The notes under the pieces are model-generated. The model was not told the DNA's origin. It did not search any database and was given only the letters and a program-made list of their open reading frames with translations. The position numbers and the translations under genes were made by a program. From assembly GCA_011322715.1 (NCBI GenBank), contig DRLX01000182.1, forward strand, positions 1 to 6,983: a DNA stretch of 6,983 nucleotides, given 5' to 3'. Below are positions 1 through 6,963 of this stretch, piece by piece; the first letter of the stretch is position 1; every line of letters begins with the position of its first letter. The stretch is from Desulfobulbaceae bacterium (lineage in GTDB: Bacteria > Desulfobacterota > Desulfobulbia > Desulfobulbales > Desulfobulbaceae).

Positions 1-2488
1 GTTTTGTAGCTGGAATATCACCTTCCCTATGGTCGAGACCTAGAACTCTCAATACCCCCTTAGTGTACTGTTTTTTTTCATCGGCACTTAGTTTATCGAA
101 CTGGTTTTGAGAAAGAATCCCATTGTCGTCTGTAATTACTTTCTGTCCAAGGAGATAATGGACAGTACCATGCCGGGTCGGAATGGATTTAATATGTGGT
201 TCCGGCACATTTAAGCGGTATTGGTCGCGATCTTTTATCCAGTCATTTGTACCAAGTTTCATATACCAGAAATTACCTTCATTCGCGGAAAAGGAAACCG
301 GTCGTACCGTATCAAGAAAACTTCCATGAACGTAACGCGGCTTACGGTTCGTATCAGGAGCATAACCGTCAACATATACTTTAACGCATGGGACATGAAA
401 TATCCTCGTCCACTTGGCGGGAACAAAATTTTCAAGTTGGCCCCTGCTGTCACATTTAAAAGATGGAAGAGCTAACGGCAGCAATTTTAATTTTTTTGCT
501 CCTTTGGGCTGTAAAAGCATACCAAAGGCTGGTAAATTCTCCTTCATATCCATACGCCTGGAAAATTGCTTATCCTCCAGCACCCGCAGGGACGAGTTGC
601 TTGCCGCCTCGACAATCGAGGACAGCATGCCGCGCAGGGTGGTGGCCGGGATGGCCGGTTGATCATCGAGCAGGAAGGGAGCTATCTCCAGGGGTTCGGT
701 TCCTTCGGTACGGGCGCCGCCGATGAACAGGGGTGTTTCCGTTTCCAGGCGGCAGAGCAGGCGACCGTTGTAAATTTTCTTGCTATTCAGGTTGTCGAAA
801 TAACGGGCATGAGTGTGATGGCTTGTTTCAGGGTCTTTAAACTCCTCTTTCGTCAGCCAGTCTGCGGTCTTTGGTTTCTGTATCGGAACGAAATGGTACG
901 GATTGTGAAACCTGTTTTCCCCGGCTCCGGCCGGTGGCTGTTGCTCACTCTCTTCTCCAGCCGTTGCCCCGGCTGTAACGGGTGGAGCTGTGGCACTGCC
1001 ATTCACACCCAATTTTACATGCAGGGCGTTGATATTTTTTTTGATATGTTCATCTTTCAAAAACTCATCCCCTGATATTTCGGCCCGGGCAACCACACCG
1101 TAGCCTTTGGCACGGCCGAAACCAAAGGTGATGTCGCCTTCGCGCAGGTCGCGCAGGACAAGAGCCAGCAGCCCTTTGCCCCAGTCGGGCAGCCCATCGG
1201 TCCGTCGGCTGTCAAGGCCGAGAATACCTTCGAAGACAGGAGCATGGACATACTCGGCGTCGAACTTGGCCTTGTCCCTGGCGCCGCCGGTGAAGCGGTC
1301 AATGGCGACAAAATCCTGCCGTATCCCGGTGTTGCCGCCGCCGGTCCAGGCAAAGTCGCTTATGGTGACAACCGATTTCCAGCCGGGAGCGCCGAACAGC
1401 CGGCACACCGGGCAGAGTTTTTCCCTGTCCTCCGCCCGATGTATCCCCTTTGTACACCAGTTGTTTTTTTCGCAGCATGTGCCGCCCAGGGTGCGGACGA
1501 TACGGGCCGCCTGGGCACGCAGGGCGCCGCGCACCGATTTTTCGGGCAGGCGGGGAAGGCCAAGCACATCGCGCAGGGGCCGGTGGTCGGGAATATCCGC
1601 TTTCTTGTCTTTTTTGCCTTGCAGTTCATCTGCGGTCGGGGGATCGTTCACCAGAAAAGGACCGTCAAAGACCAGCTTCAGCCCAAGTTTCGGGCCGGGC
1701 TCCACACTGTTCAGCAGTTTACGTCCTGATTGCAATAATTCCGCGTATTGTTCAGCCCCAACAGGCGTGAATATTTCCGTGGCCATGGTCCGTTGTGCCG
1801 CCTGCAGCCAGGTTTTGACTGCATCGCGGCCGATATGCTCGACCGCGCCGGGCCCCCAGCTCAGGCGGCCAAGGCCGTCGGCCGTGTGGGCGCCCAGAGT
1901 CACCGGATCGGCGTCATTATTGAATCCCTCCATGGCCGCCAGCAGCAGGCCGACTTCATCTTCACTGAGCGCGCCCTGCAGAGTCACGGTAAAGCTCACC
2001 CCGGGCGGGACAACTTCCCGGTGGATCAGTTTCTTTTCCTCGGCGGTCCGGGTATGGGGATCAATGGCCACCGATACCTCGACCGAGGTCTGGCGGGTGG
2101 AATTCCAGTAGGGCAGGGAGACCGGGCCGGGCCGCGGGCAGGCAAGACGGGCGTCGAGGAATTCCGCTCTGCCGCCGCAACCCTGGTCGATTTTCCCGTT
2201 TTCGGCCTGCGGCCCGCGGCCGAACAGTTCATGGAGCAGAAAACAGCAGCCGTCTGTATCCCGAATATGATGCCTGAGCCAGGCCAGGAGGTTGCCTTTC
2301 AGGGCCGAGCCAGGGATACAGGGGTGGTTGTCAAAGTCCGTAACCACACCGTTGATCTCCACCGGTCCCTCATCGCCGTCAAGACCTGGCCTGTGTACCG
2401 TTTCGCCGCTGCCGATATGCAAGGACGACAGGGCCTGCAGGCTGCCGGTGATCCGCCACTGGTCATGGAACTTCCAGACGTTGCTCAT
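1..2488 (-). CDS. Triple-RAMP fusion (Cas7-Cas7-TIGR03986-type Cas7), C-terminus beyond the window
   Basis: Seen: an ATG at 2488 opens a frame of 829 codons with no stop, running off the left edge. Domain 1 (about 10-220) is Csm3-like: LHIGSGE (23-29), CIPGSALKGNL (57-67), HREVVPPGVSF (156-166) and Gly-rich LGAHTADGLGRL (198-209). Domain 2 (about 266-470) is a second Cas7: DHRPLRD (301-307), LPEKSVRGALR (314-324), a Cys cluster (338, 339, 345, 359, 362) ending in CPVCRLFG, FVAIDRFTGGARDKAKF (393-409), and FGFGRAKGYGVV (455-466). A Gly/Ala/Pro linker (about 495-525) follows. Domain 3 (526 on) has NPYHFVPI (529-536), HHTHARYF (557-564), TPLFIGG (585-591) and AIPATTLRGMLSSIVEAASN (612-631), the hallmarks of family TIGR03986. 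Known: Cas7 units stack along the crRNA and cut target RNA at regular intervals. Inferred: one polypeptide supplies three backbone units. It overlaps the upstream stop by 4 nt and has a strong GGAGG. The remaining C-terminus could carry more domains. The last ~180 codons are AT-rich. Confidence 0.9.
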   Translation of the reverse strand, partial: MSNVWKFHDQWRITGSLQALSSLHIGSGETVHRPGLDGDEGPVEINGVVTDFDNHPCIPGSALKGNLLAWLRHHIRDTDGCCFLLHELFGRGPQAENGKIDQGCGGRAEFLDARLACPRPGPVSLPYWNSTRQTSVEVSVAIDPHTRTAEEKKLIHREVVPPGVSFTVTLQGALSEDEVGLLLAAMEGFNNDADPVTLGAHTADGLGRLSWGPGAVEHIGRDAVKTWLQAAQRTMATEIFTPVGAEQYAELLQSGRKLLNSVEPGPKLGLKLVFDGPFLVNDPPTADELQGKKDKKADIPDHRPLRDVLGLPRLPEKSVRGALRAQAARIVRTLGGTCCEKNNWCTKGIHRAEDREKLCPVCRLFGAPGWKSVVTISDFAWTGGGNTGIRQDFVAIDRFTGGARDKAKFDAEYVHAPVFEGILGLDSRRTDGLPDWGKGLLALVLRDLREGDITFGFGRAKGYGVVARAEISGDEFLKDEHIKKNINALHVKLGVNGSATAPPVTAGATAGEESEQQPPAGAGENRFHNPYHFVPIQKPKTADWLTKEEFKDPETSHHTHARYFDNLNSKKIYNGRLLCRLETETPLFIGGARTEGTEPLEIAPFLLDDQPAIPATTLRGMLSSIVEAASNSSLRVLEDKQFSRRMDMKENLPAFGMLLQPKGAKKLKLLPLALPSFKCDSRGQLENFVPAKWTRIFHVPCVKVYVDGYAPDTNRKPRYVHGSFLDTVRPVSFSANEGNFWYMKLGTNDWIKDRDQYRLNVPEPHIKSIPTRHGTVHYLLGQKVITDDNGILSQNQFDKLSADEKKQYTKGVLRVLGLDHREGDIPATK

Positions 2489-4368
2489 TGTTCTTCCTCC
2501 TCGCCGATCCAGTCAATGTTTTCGAGTTCGTCTTCGCCCGGGCAATGGCTCCAGTGGACCTCCAGGTTGACAACAATTTCACCGTAACCGTTCTGCCGGA
2601 TATAGGGGCAGTTGCGCCAGTGATCTCCGGGAAGTATCTCTCCGTTCTCCATCTTGCGGGTATAATGGGCAACGGTCCAGGACGGAAGGTCCAGGCCATG
2701 GGCAAGCCATTGTCGCACCCGGTTTACCGCCTCTGTTTCTTTGCCGTCAATGGCCCGAAAAACAAAGACACTGCCCGCGTCCGTCAACAGCCAGGGAGAA
2801 TAGCTTTTAACTGTGTCGTTGTCGTCCCGGCCCTTTTGAAAGCGGTTGAACAGGTAGTTGCCGCCAACCAGTGACTGGCGGCTGAAATGCCGGATAAGCT
2901 GTAAACTGCCTTTGGAGAGTTCATGCCAGACCTGTTGGTATGCTGCCAGGGTATTGTCCCGGCTGCGGGAATTGACCAGTGATTCGGGATCACACAATAT
3001 GGCCGGTGTCTGCAGGGTAATGATCCAGCAGCCGTCACGGGGTTCCGGATCAGACACCAGGGCCGGGTTGACGCTCCCCGCGGGCAGGATACGGACATCG
3101 GCCGGGGTCTTGGTCTTGCCCAGGCCGGCAATGCCGTGTTCGATCAGGGAGGCAAGTTGCGCGCCGACAGCGGCTGGATTCCGTATTTTTGTATCATCAA
3201 AATCTATGCGTGCATGCCAGTCGTTCTTGTCCGGAACAATCATCTCGTAGGCAAACAGTTCAGCTTCTTTACTGCGCAGGGTCTTGCGGTCAATGGCAGT
3301 CCGGACCCGCAGCTCCCGGCGCAGACCGGGCCAGCCGAAATCCTTTTCAACGTCGTCAGAGTTTTTCCAGTCGACGGCAAAGGCGGGAGCCTGGCCGTGG
3401 ATAAGGCAGGGACCGGGCAACCGGGCCACGTCATAGTAGGGGTTGCATCCTTTTGCATCCACCTTGACCAGGGACAGGGGCGGAAACACCGGTCTGACAA
3501 GACTGTCGGCCGACGGCAGGGCATGGGTTATCCTGATGTGGTTGAAAGATTCACGCAAGTCTGTTCGTTCATCATCCCTGATGTCTGCCACACTGGTGCA
3601 CGAAGAACCGCCTGTCAGCTCTTTCCAGGTCGTACTGATCGCACCGAGAAGAGCGGCGCCGGGGATGATGGCGTCGGATTCAAAGAGATTGTTGTCCGTT
3701 TTTGGTTTGCGGGCAATGCAGAAGGGGGCCTCCGGGCGGATCAGAACATCCAGGAAACCGGCCGTCTGCGAACAGTACCGGGGTGAGCTGATTACACACT
3801 GCATGGGTTTGCCCATATTCACTTTCTGCAACCGACCGTAGCCTATGGTTCGGTAACCGCCAAGCTGAGTGATCCATTTCAGCGCGGCCTCCACATGTCG
3901 CTGCATGGATTGCAGGGTTTCATCGTCCTGGACAAACAGGGTCAATCGGCCGGTGAAATACAACGGCGCTCTAATTCCAAACGGTGCATCGACCAGCAAC
4001 TGGGCGCCTTTGACCGCGGCGCCCCGCTCGGGATCGATTCTGATCCGGGTCCGGACGCCGTTCCCCGCCTCACAGGACAGCAGAAAATCGGAGAACAGGA
4101 GCCGCTTGGATTGCGGCACACCACGGCTACTCTTTGCGCCCAGCCAACCAGGGCTGTCCGGGTCGAACCAGTCAACCCCGGCGCTGCATTCACTGAGCTG
4201 CTCCAGGCTTTCCCGGACCTTTCCGGTGACCAGGGTTCCTGGAATATACGGTACGCCGTCGCTGTTGCGGGCGACAACCGCATCCAGGCCGTACTCGCCA
4301 GGGGCAGTGGACTTGGTCAGCAATGGCCCTACAATCTCAAGGCAAATGTTTATGTCGGCACGTAGCAT
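2485..4368 (-). CDS. csx10: Cas7-Cas5 fusion: Csm3-like RAMP domain joined to a Csx10-like RAMP protein
   Basis: Seen: 627 residues with two RAMP units. Unit 1 (about 4-185) is Csm3/Cas7-like: EYGLDAVVARNSDG (25-38), YIPGTLVTGKVR (41-52), RIDPERGAAVKGA (110-122) and a glycine-rich loop GGYRTIGYGRL (170-180). Asp29 sits six residues before the position of the Csm3 'RD' (here R34-N35), where Csm3 has its target-RNA-cleaving Asp. Unit 2 (about 203-605) matches the Csx10 plan: IIPGAALLGAI (234-244), a FPPLSL segment (295-300), RTAIDRKTLRSKEAELFAYE (356-375), a G-rich turn GIAGLGKTKT (412-421) and a final NGYGEIVVNL (593-602). Known: Csx10 is the Cas5-type subunit of subtype III-D and holds the crRNA 5' tag. 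Inferred: the crRNA-capping subunit with one backbone Cas7 attached, similar in plan to the Cas7-Cas5-Cas11 protein of fused III-D variants, but with no room for a Cas11 domain. The acidic end (GEEEEQ) is partly dictated by the Shine-Dalgarno of the next gene. The start follows an AGGAGG one codon-length past the cas10 stop. Confidence 0.85.
   Translation of the reverse strand: MLRADINICLEIVGPLLTKSTAPGEYGLDAVVARNSDGVPYIPGTLVTGKVRESLEQLSECSAGVDWFDPDSPGWLGAKSSRGVPQSKRLLFSDFLLSCEAGNGVRTRIRIDPERGAAVKGAQLLVDAPFGIRAPLYFTGRLTLFVQDDETLQSMQRHVEAALKWITQLGGYRTIGYGRLQKVNMGKPMQCVISSPRYCSQTAGFLDVLIRPEAPFCIARKPKTDNNLFESDAIIPGAALLGAISTTWKELTGGSSCTSVADIRDDERTDLRESFNHIRITHALPSADSLVRPVFPPLSLVKVDAKGCNPYYDVARLPGPCLIHGQAPAFAVDWKNSDDVEKDFGWPGLRRELRVRTAIDRKTLRSKEAELFAYEMIVPDKNDWHARIDFDDTKIRNPAAVGAQLASLIEHGIAGLGKTKTPADVRILPAGSVNPALVSDPEPRDGCWIITLQTPAILCDPESLVNSRSRDNTLAAYQQVWHELSKGSLQLIRHFSRQSLVGGNYLFNRFQKGRDDNDTVKSYSPWLLTDAGSVFVFRAIDGKETEAVNRVRQWLAHGLDLPSWTVAHYTRKMENGEILPGDHWRNCPYIRQNGYGEIVVNLEVHWSHCPGEDELENIDWIGEEEEQ
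2493..2500 (-). promoter_or_regulatory. Shine-Dalgarno for the triple-RAMP gene
   Basis: On the minus strand GGAGGAAG ends about 4 nt before the ATG at 2488, with the GGAGG core 7 nt away, near-ideal spacing. It lies wholly inside the last codons of the Cas7-Cas5 gene, where it is read as Glu codons. It fixes this ATG as the start and supports translational coupling through the ATGA overlap. Confidence 0.8.
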
Positions 4369-4369
4369 G

Positions 4370-5866
4370 TTACGCCTCCTTCAATCCGAGGTAATCCCAG
4401 AGTTCCAGGATATGCAGCCAGCAGACAGGGCGCCTGCCGAAGGCATCGATCATGGCGGAAATATCCTTTTCGTTGAATCCGGCCTTGTCGGCAAGCTGCT
4501 CGGCCTGGTCCATGTCACCTCTGTACAGGGCGGCCACAACCTGGTGGAGTTTGCGTTTCGGTAGGTCAGCCTCTTCTTTCAGTTCCAGCATGGCGGTATT
4601 TATTGCCCACATCCGGTCGCCCCGGAGGATCAGGTCATCCGGAACGACACCGGCGGGACAGCGGCCGGCACGAAAACCCTGCAGGTCCAGGCCGGCATGA
4701 TCAAAGGATTCCAGGATCTGGTAGGCAACATGTCCGGTGTCTTTGCCCTTTGCCTTGGCCAGATCAGCCAGGTTATGGGCCAGATCCTTAACCCGGTGGA
4801 TCGGCGCCTTGTGGTGACAAAACACCAGCCCGGCGCCGTAGGTGAGTTTGCGGTTTTTGTAACTCCAGTCCTTTGCCATCTGGTAAAACCGGGCCAGGAC
4901 CTGCCATCCCTGCCAGGCCGGAACAACCAGCATGATCTCGTCCCCGCCCCAGAGCAGGGTTTCGAACCGGATAGCGCCGTTGTTGAGCCACAGCGGGTCG
5001 TCTTTGTCGATTGCCCCGAGAATATCGGTGAGAAAGGCACGGTGATTCCCGATGACCGTGTTGTTGAATTGCGTCTGGTCACCGGGAGTCCGGCAGTGGT
5101 CGCGCTGGGTTTTACCGAAGCTGTTGCCGTCCATGTAAATGACCGCCATCTTGCCGGACAGGCCCCTGACCGCCTCCTCCCCCTTGCTGTTGCCTTGAAT
5201 TTCAGTAACCTTGTTCAGGTCATTGACAAATTCCTGCAGGTCAGGCAGCCCGGTTTCTTCTTTGTAAAACTCCTGTTTCTGACATCTGCCGTATTGCCTG
5301 CGGTCGGAGACGTGAACCGATGTTGCCTTTTCCGCTTGTGCAGGACGTACCAGATCAATACTGCACACGATGTCCTTTCGGACTTGTGTCTTCTTTTTCT
5401 TCAAATCGAGCAGGGTGAGAGACGGCGACTGCATCTGTCGCCAGCGGTTCAGGGCCTGCGCCTTTTCCCGGTCCCCGGGAAAGTTCTTTTCCGGATCACC
5501 GGCGCTGATGATGTCCACTGCCCAGGTGGCATGTCGCCAGGGCTTGATGGGGTCTTCCTTCTTCCCCTTTTTCTTTGTGATCTTGCAAGTTACCTGGCTG
5601 TCGTTGAGGTGGCGGGTAATTTCATCGAGCAGGGTTTTCGGTTGAACATCCGTCTCCATCGCGATGCGATACAGGCCCCATGAAGCGCCGTTGCTGATTT
5701 TCTCCGGGGTCAGGTGTTCATGGTTCTTTAGAAATGTTTCAACCTGATCCACCAGCCGGAGCATGAGCAGGCCGCCGCCGCGCACCGTGGAAAGATCATT
5801 GGTGTCATAGACGAAGTTATCCAGATTTGTCCCTTCAACGCGAAGATAGTAACAGGCCATGGTCAT
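4370..5866 (-). CDS. cas10: Cas10, short HD-less form with GGDE motif (type III large subunit)
   Basis: Seen: 498 residues. The protein begins directly with a Palm1-type strand and loop (YYLRVEGTNLDNF, 6-18, then VRGGGLLML, 28-36). The second Palm has the metal-binding strand VIYMDGNSFG (242-251, Asp246) and the cyclase turn LLWGGDEIMLVVPA (304-317). A helical C-terminal domain (about 420-498) resembles Cas10 D4. A lysine-rich insert (98-108, also 156-164) lies between the Palms. There is no HD motif and no cysteine pair for the usual zinc site, so it is much shorter than typical 700-1000-residue Cas10. Known: Cas10 Palm2 makes cyclic oligoadenylates, or SAM-AMP in CorA-linked systems, when the complex binds target RNA. 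Inferred: no DNase activity, signalling retained; the fourth motif residue is Glu310 rather than the usual Asp. The start at 5866 overlaps the upstream stop (ATGA). Met3 (5860) is at least as likely, because the AAGGA at 5868-5872 is well spaced for it and the family-like sequence begins right after it. Confidence 0.92.
   Translation of the reverse strand: MTMACYYLRVEGTNLDNFVYDTNDLSTVRGGGLLMLRLVDQVETFLKNHEHLTPEKISNGASWGLYRIAMETDVQPKTLLDEITRHLNDSQVTCKITKKKGKKEDPIKPWRHATWAVDIISAGDPEKNFPGDREKAQALNRWRQMQSPSLTLLDLKKKKTQVRKDIVCSIDLVRPAQAEKATSVHVSDRRQYGRCQKQEFYKEETGLPDLQEFVNDLNKVTEIQGNSKGEEAVRGLSGKMAVIYMDGNSFGKTQRDHCRTPGDQTQFNNTVIGNHRAFLTDILGAIDKDDPLWLNNGAIRFETLLWGGDEIMLVVPAWQGWQVLARFYQMAKDWSYKNRKLTYGAGLVFCHHKAPIHRVKDLAHNLADLAKAKGKDTGHVAYQILESFDHAGLDLQGFRAGRCPAGVVPDDLILRGDRMWAINTAMLELKEEADLPKRKLHQVVAALYRGDMDQAEQLADKAGFNEKDISAMIDAFGRRPVCWLHILELWDYLGLKEA
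4375..4380 (-). promoter_or_regulatory. Shine-Dalgarno for the Cas7-Cas5 fusion gene
   Basis: A perfect AGGAGG on the minus strand, 6 nt before the ATG at 4368, lies inside the last cas10 codons. The cas10 stop TAA and the next ATG are separated by a single base, so ribosomes ending cas10 can reinitiate at once. Confidence 0.85.
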
Positions 5867-6963
5867 TTCCTTTTACTTTTGGATTTCAAACAGTGGATTC
5901 CCTTTTTCCGCACCCAATAGACTACTCCCCAGCAAAACAACCACGACAGGAGGCTGAACAGGATAACCGGACCCAGGAAGTCAAAGCGGGGGGCACAACT
6001 CCCTTCTCCTGCCAGGCAGTTCCAGAAGGATTGAGCCAACTCGGTGTTCATGCCGAGCACAGTAACTGTCACGGCGATAAAGGCAACCGGCAGACCGATG
6101 GTAGTCAGAGCATGGGCATCAGAATTGAGCCGGTTAGCAGCCTGTATTTCCATGAATTCATGTGTGCTTATGATTTCATTGCGTATTTCCTGGTAAAAAT
6201 CATCCAGGTCCAGATATTCCCTGGCTTTACTGTACATCTCAATTCCCTGCTGCTGGTTAGAGATGAGCGGATACTGGTAGAGGTTGGTAAATTCGGCAAA
6301 TTGCCGGTGCAGGGCCTGAAACTTTTTGAGATCCCTGTCGGAGTTGGAATTGTCCCTTGATATTCCGGTAAGTTCCGTCAGTTCCCGGCTGAATCGAAAC
6401 AGGGTTATCCTGATATAGAACAGTAGCAGAGCCTGATCTGAATACATCTCTCCAAAATGGCGCCAGACAGGCACATCATTCTTTTTCCCCGCTGGTCCGA
6501 GCATGACGCCGCTATGGTAATTGAAGCCGAACAGGGAACCATAATCCAGCCAGCGGGTGTAGGTGCGCGGCTTGGCCCATTCTTTCTCAAAAGCGCTTGA
6601 GGAATGAGTTGCCAAAGGCGATGATCCCGGTGCATCTACATTGAGGAACTTTATCCAGTGGCCGAATTGTTCCGGAGCGGTCATTGTTTCCTGGAAGGCC
6701 TTGCCCAGGGCCATGGAACCGCCTTCGAGGATGGCGCAAGACCAGACAAAGGTTCGATTGTCATCATAGACAAGGTAGCCCCGCCCGGTATCTTCCGCTT
6801 TTTTCAGATCCGGATGAAGTATAAAGCGTTCCCCGGTTTCCATTTCAAGAGGTAGTGCCAGCAGTTCTTGCCATCGTTTGAAGTAACAGTCTTCAGCCTG
6901 TCCCATGCAGTTCCCGATAGTTTTGCCCTCACTGTCGTTGTTCTTGAGCAGGTCAATGGGCAT
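5863..6963 (-). CDS. corA: CorA-like membrane effector protein of a type III CRISPR system
   Basis: Seen: a 366-residue protein whose C-terminus has the CorA two-helix layout. TM1 is at about residues 285-303 and runs straight into the GMN signature (LGMNTE, residues 303-308); TM2 is at about 330-351, followed by a basic tail (KSKSKRK). Residues 170-280 look mostly helical and charged, as expected for the CorA stalk. The N-terminal part (1-165) does not look like the metal-binding domain of housekeeping CorA; it holds an aromatic stretch, YTRWLDYGSLFGFNYHSG (135-152). Known: CorA-family proteins occur next to type III cas genes, and the Bacteroides fragilis one responds to SAM-AMP made by Cas10. 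Inferred: a signal-gated membrane effector that permeabilises the inner membrane on infection. Its stop overlaps the cas10 start by 4 nt. Start uncertain: no Shine-Dalgarno is visible before this ATG and the frame stays open (KNFFSA before Met) to the window edge, so the true start may lie outside. Confidence 0.85.
   Translation of the reverse strand: MPIDLLKNNDSEGKTIGNCMGQAEDCYFKRWQELLALPLEMETGERFILHPDLKKAEDTGRGYLVYDDNRTFVWSCAILEGGSMALGKAFQETMTAPEQFGHWIKFLNVDAPGSSPLATHSSSAFEKEWAKPRTYTRWLDYGSLFGFNYHSGVMLGPAGKKNDVPVWRHFGEMYSDQALLLFYIRITLFRFSRELTELTGISRDNSNSDRDLKKFQALHRQFAEFTNLYQYPLISNQQQGIEMYSKAREYLDLDDFYQEIRNEIISTHEFMEIQAANRLNSDAHALTTIGLPVAFIAVTVTVLGMNTELAQSFWNCLAGEGSCAPRFDFLGPVILFSLLSWLFCWGVVYWVRKKGIHCLKSKSKRK
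5868..5872 (-). promoter_or_regulatory. Probable Shine-Dalgarno for cas10, favouring Met3
   Basis: AAGGA on the minus strand lies only 1 nt before the first cas10 ATG (5866) but 7 nt before the third-codon ATG (5860). The first ATG may be used by coupled reinitiation at ATGA, but spacing favours 5860. The sequence falls in the Lys-Arg-Lys tail codons of corA. Confidence 0.5.

Noticed and set aside
1107..2111. Long plus-strand open frame (334 codons), with 1748-2587 and 4697-5683 similar
   Set aside because: All lie antisense to well-supported RAMP or Cas10 genes. Their translations are low-complexity Ser/Arg/Pro-rich or family-less, and GC-rich coding sequence opens such frames by chance.
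1..2488. Apparent large gene-free region on the minus strand with only small scattered frames
   Set aside because: It is one continuous frame lacking a stop in the window; the family motifs occur in order with no frameshift.
1..4368. Subtype III-E (Cas7-11) or III-B (Cmr) assignment
   Set aside because: III-E lacks Cas10 and uses one polypeptide; here Cas10 and a Csx10-type Cas5 are present. No Cmr1, Cmr3, Cmr4 or Cmr6 was recognised, so CorA alone is not enough for III-B.
4370..5866. Diguanylate cyclase (GGDEF enzyme), because of the GGDE motif
   Set aside because: The motif is followed by IMLV, not F. A Palm1-like N-terminus precedes it and the gene sits in an operon with RAMP proteins, so Cas10 fits better.
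5863..6963. Housekeeping magnesium/cobalt transporter
   Set aside because: The GMN motif and two helices fit, but the 4-nt overlap with cas10 and the non-canonical N-terminus favour a CRISPR effector.
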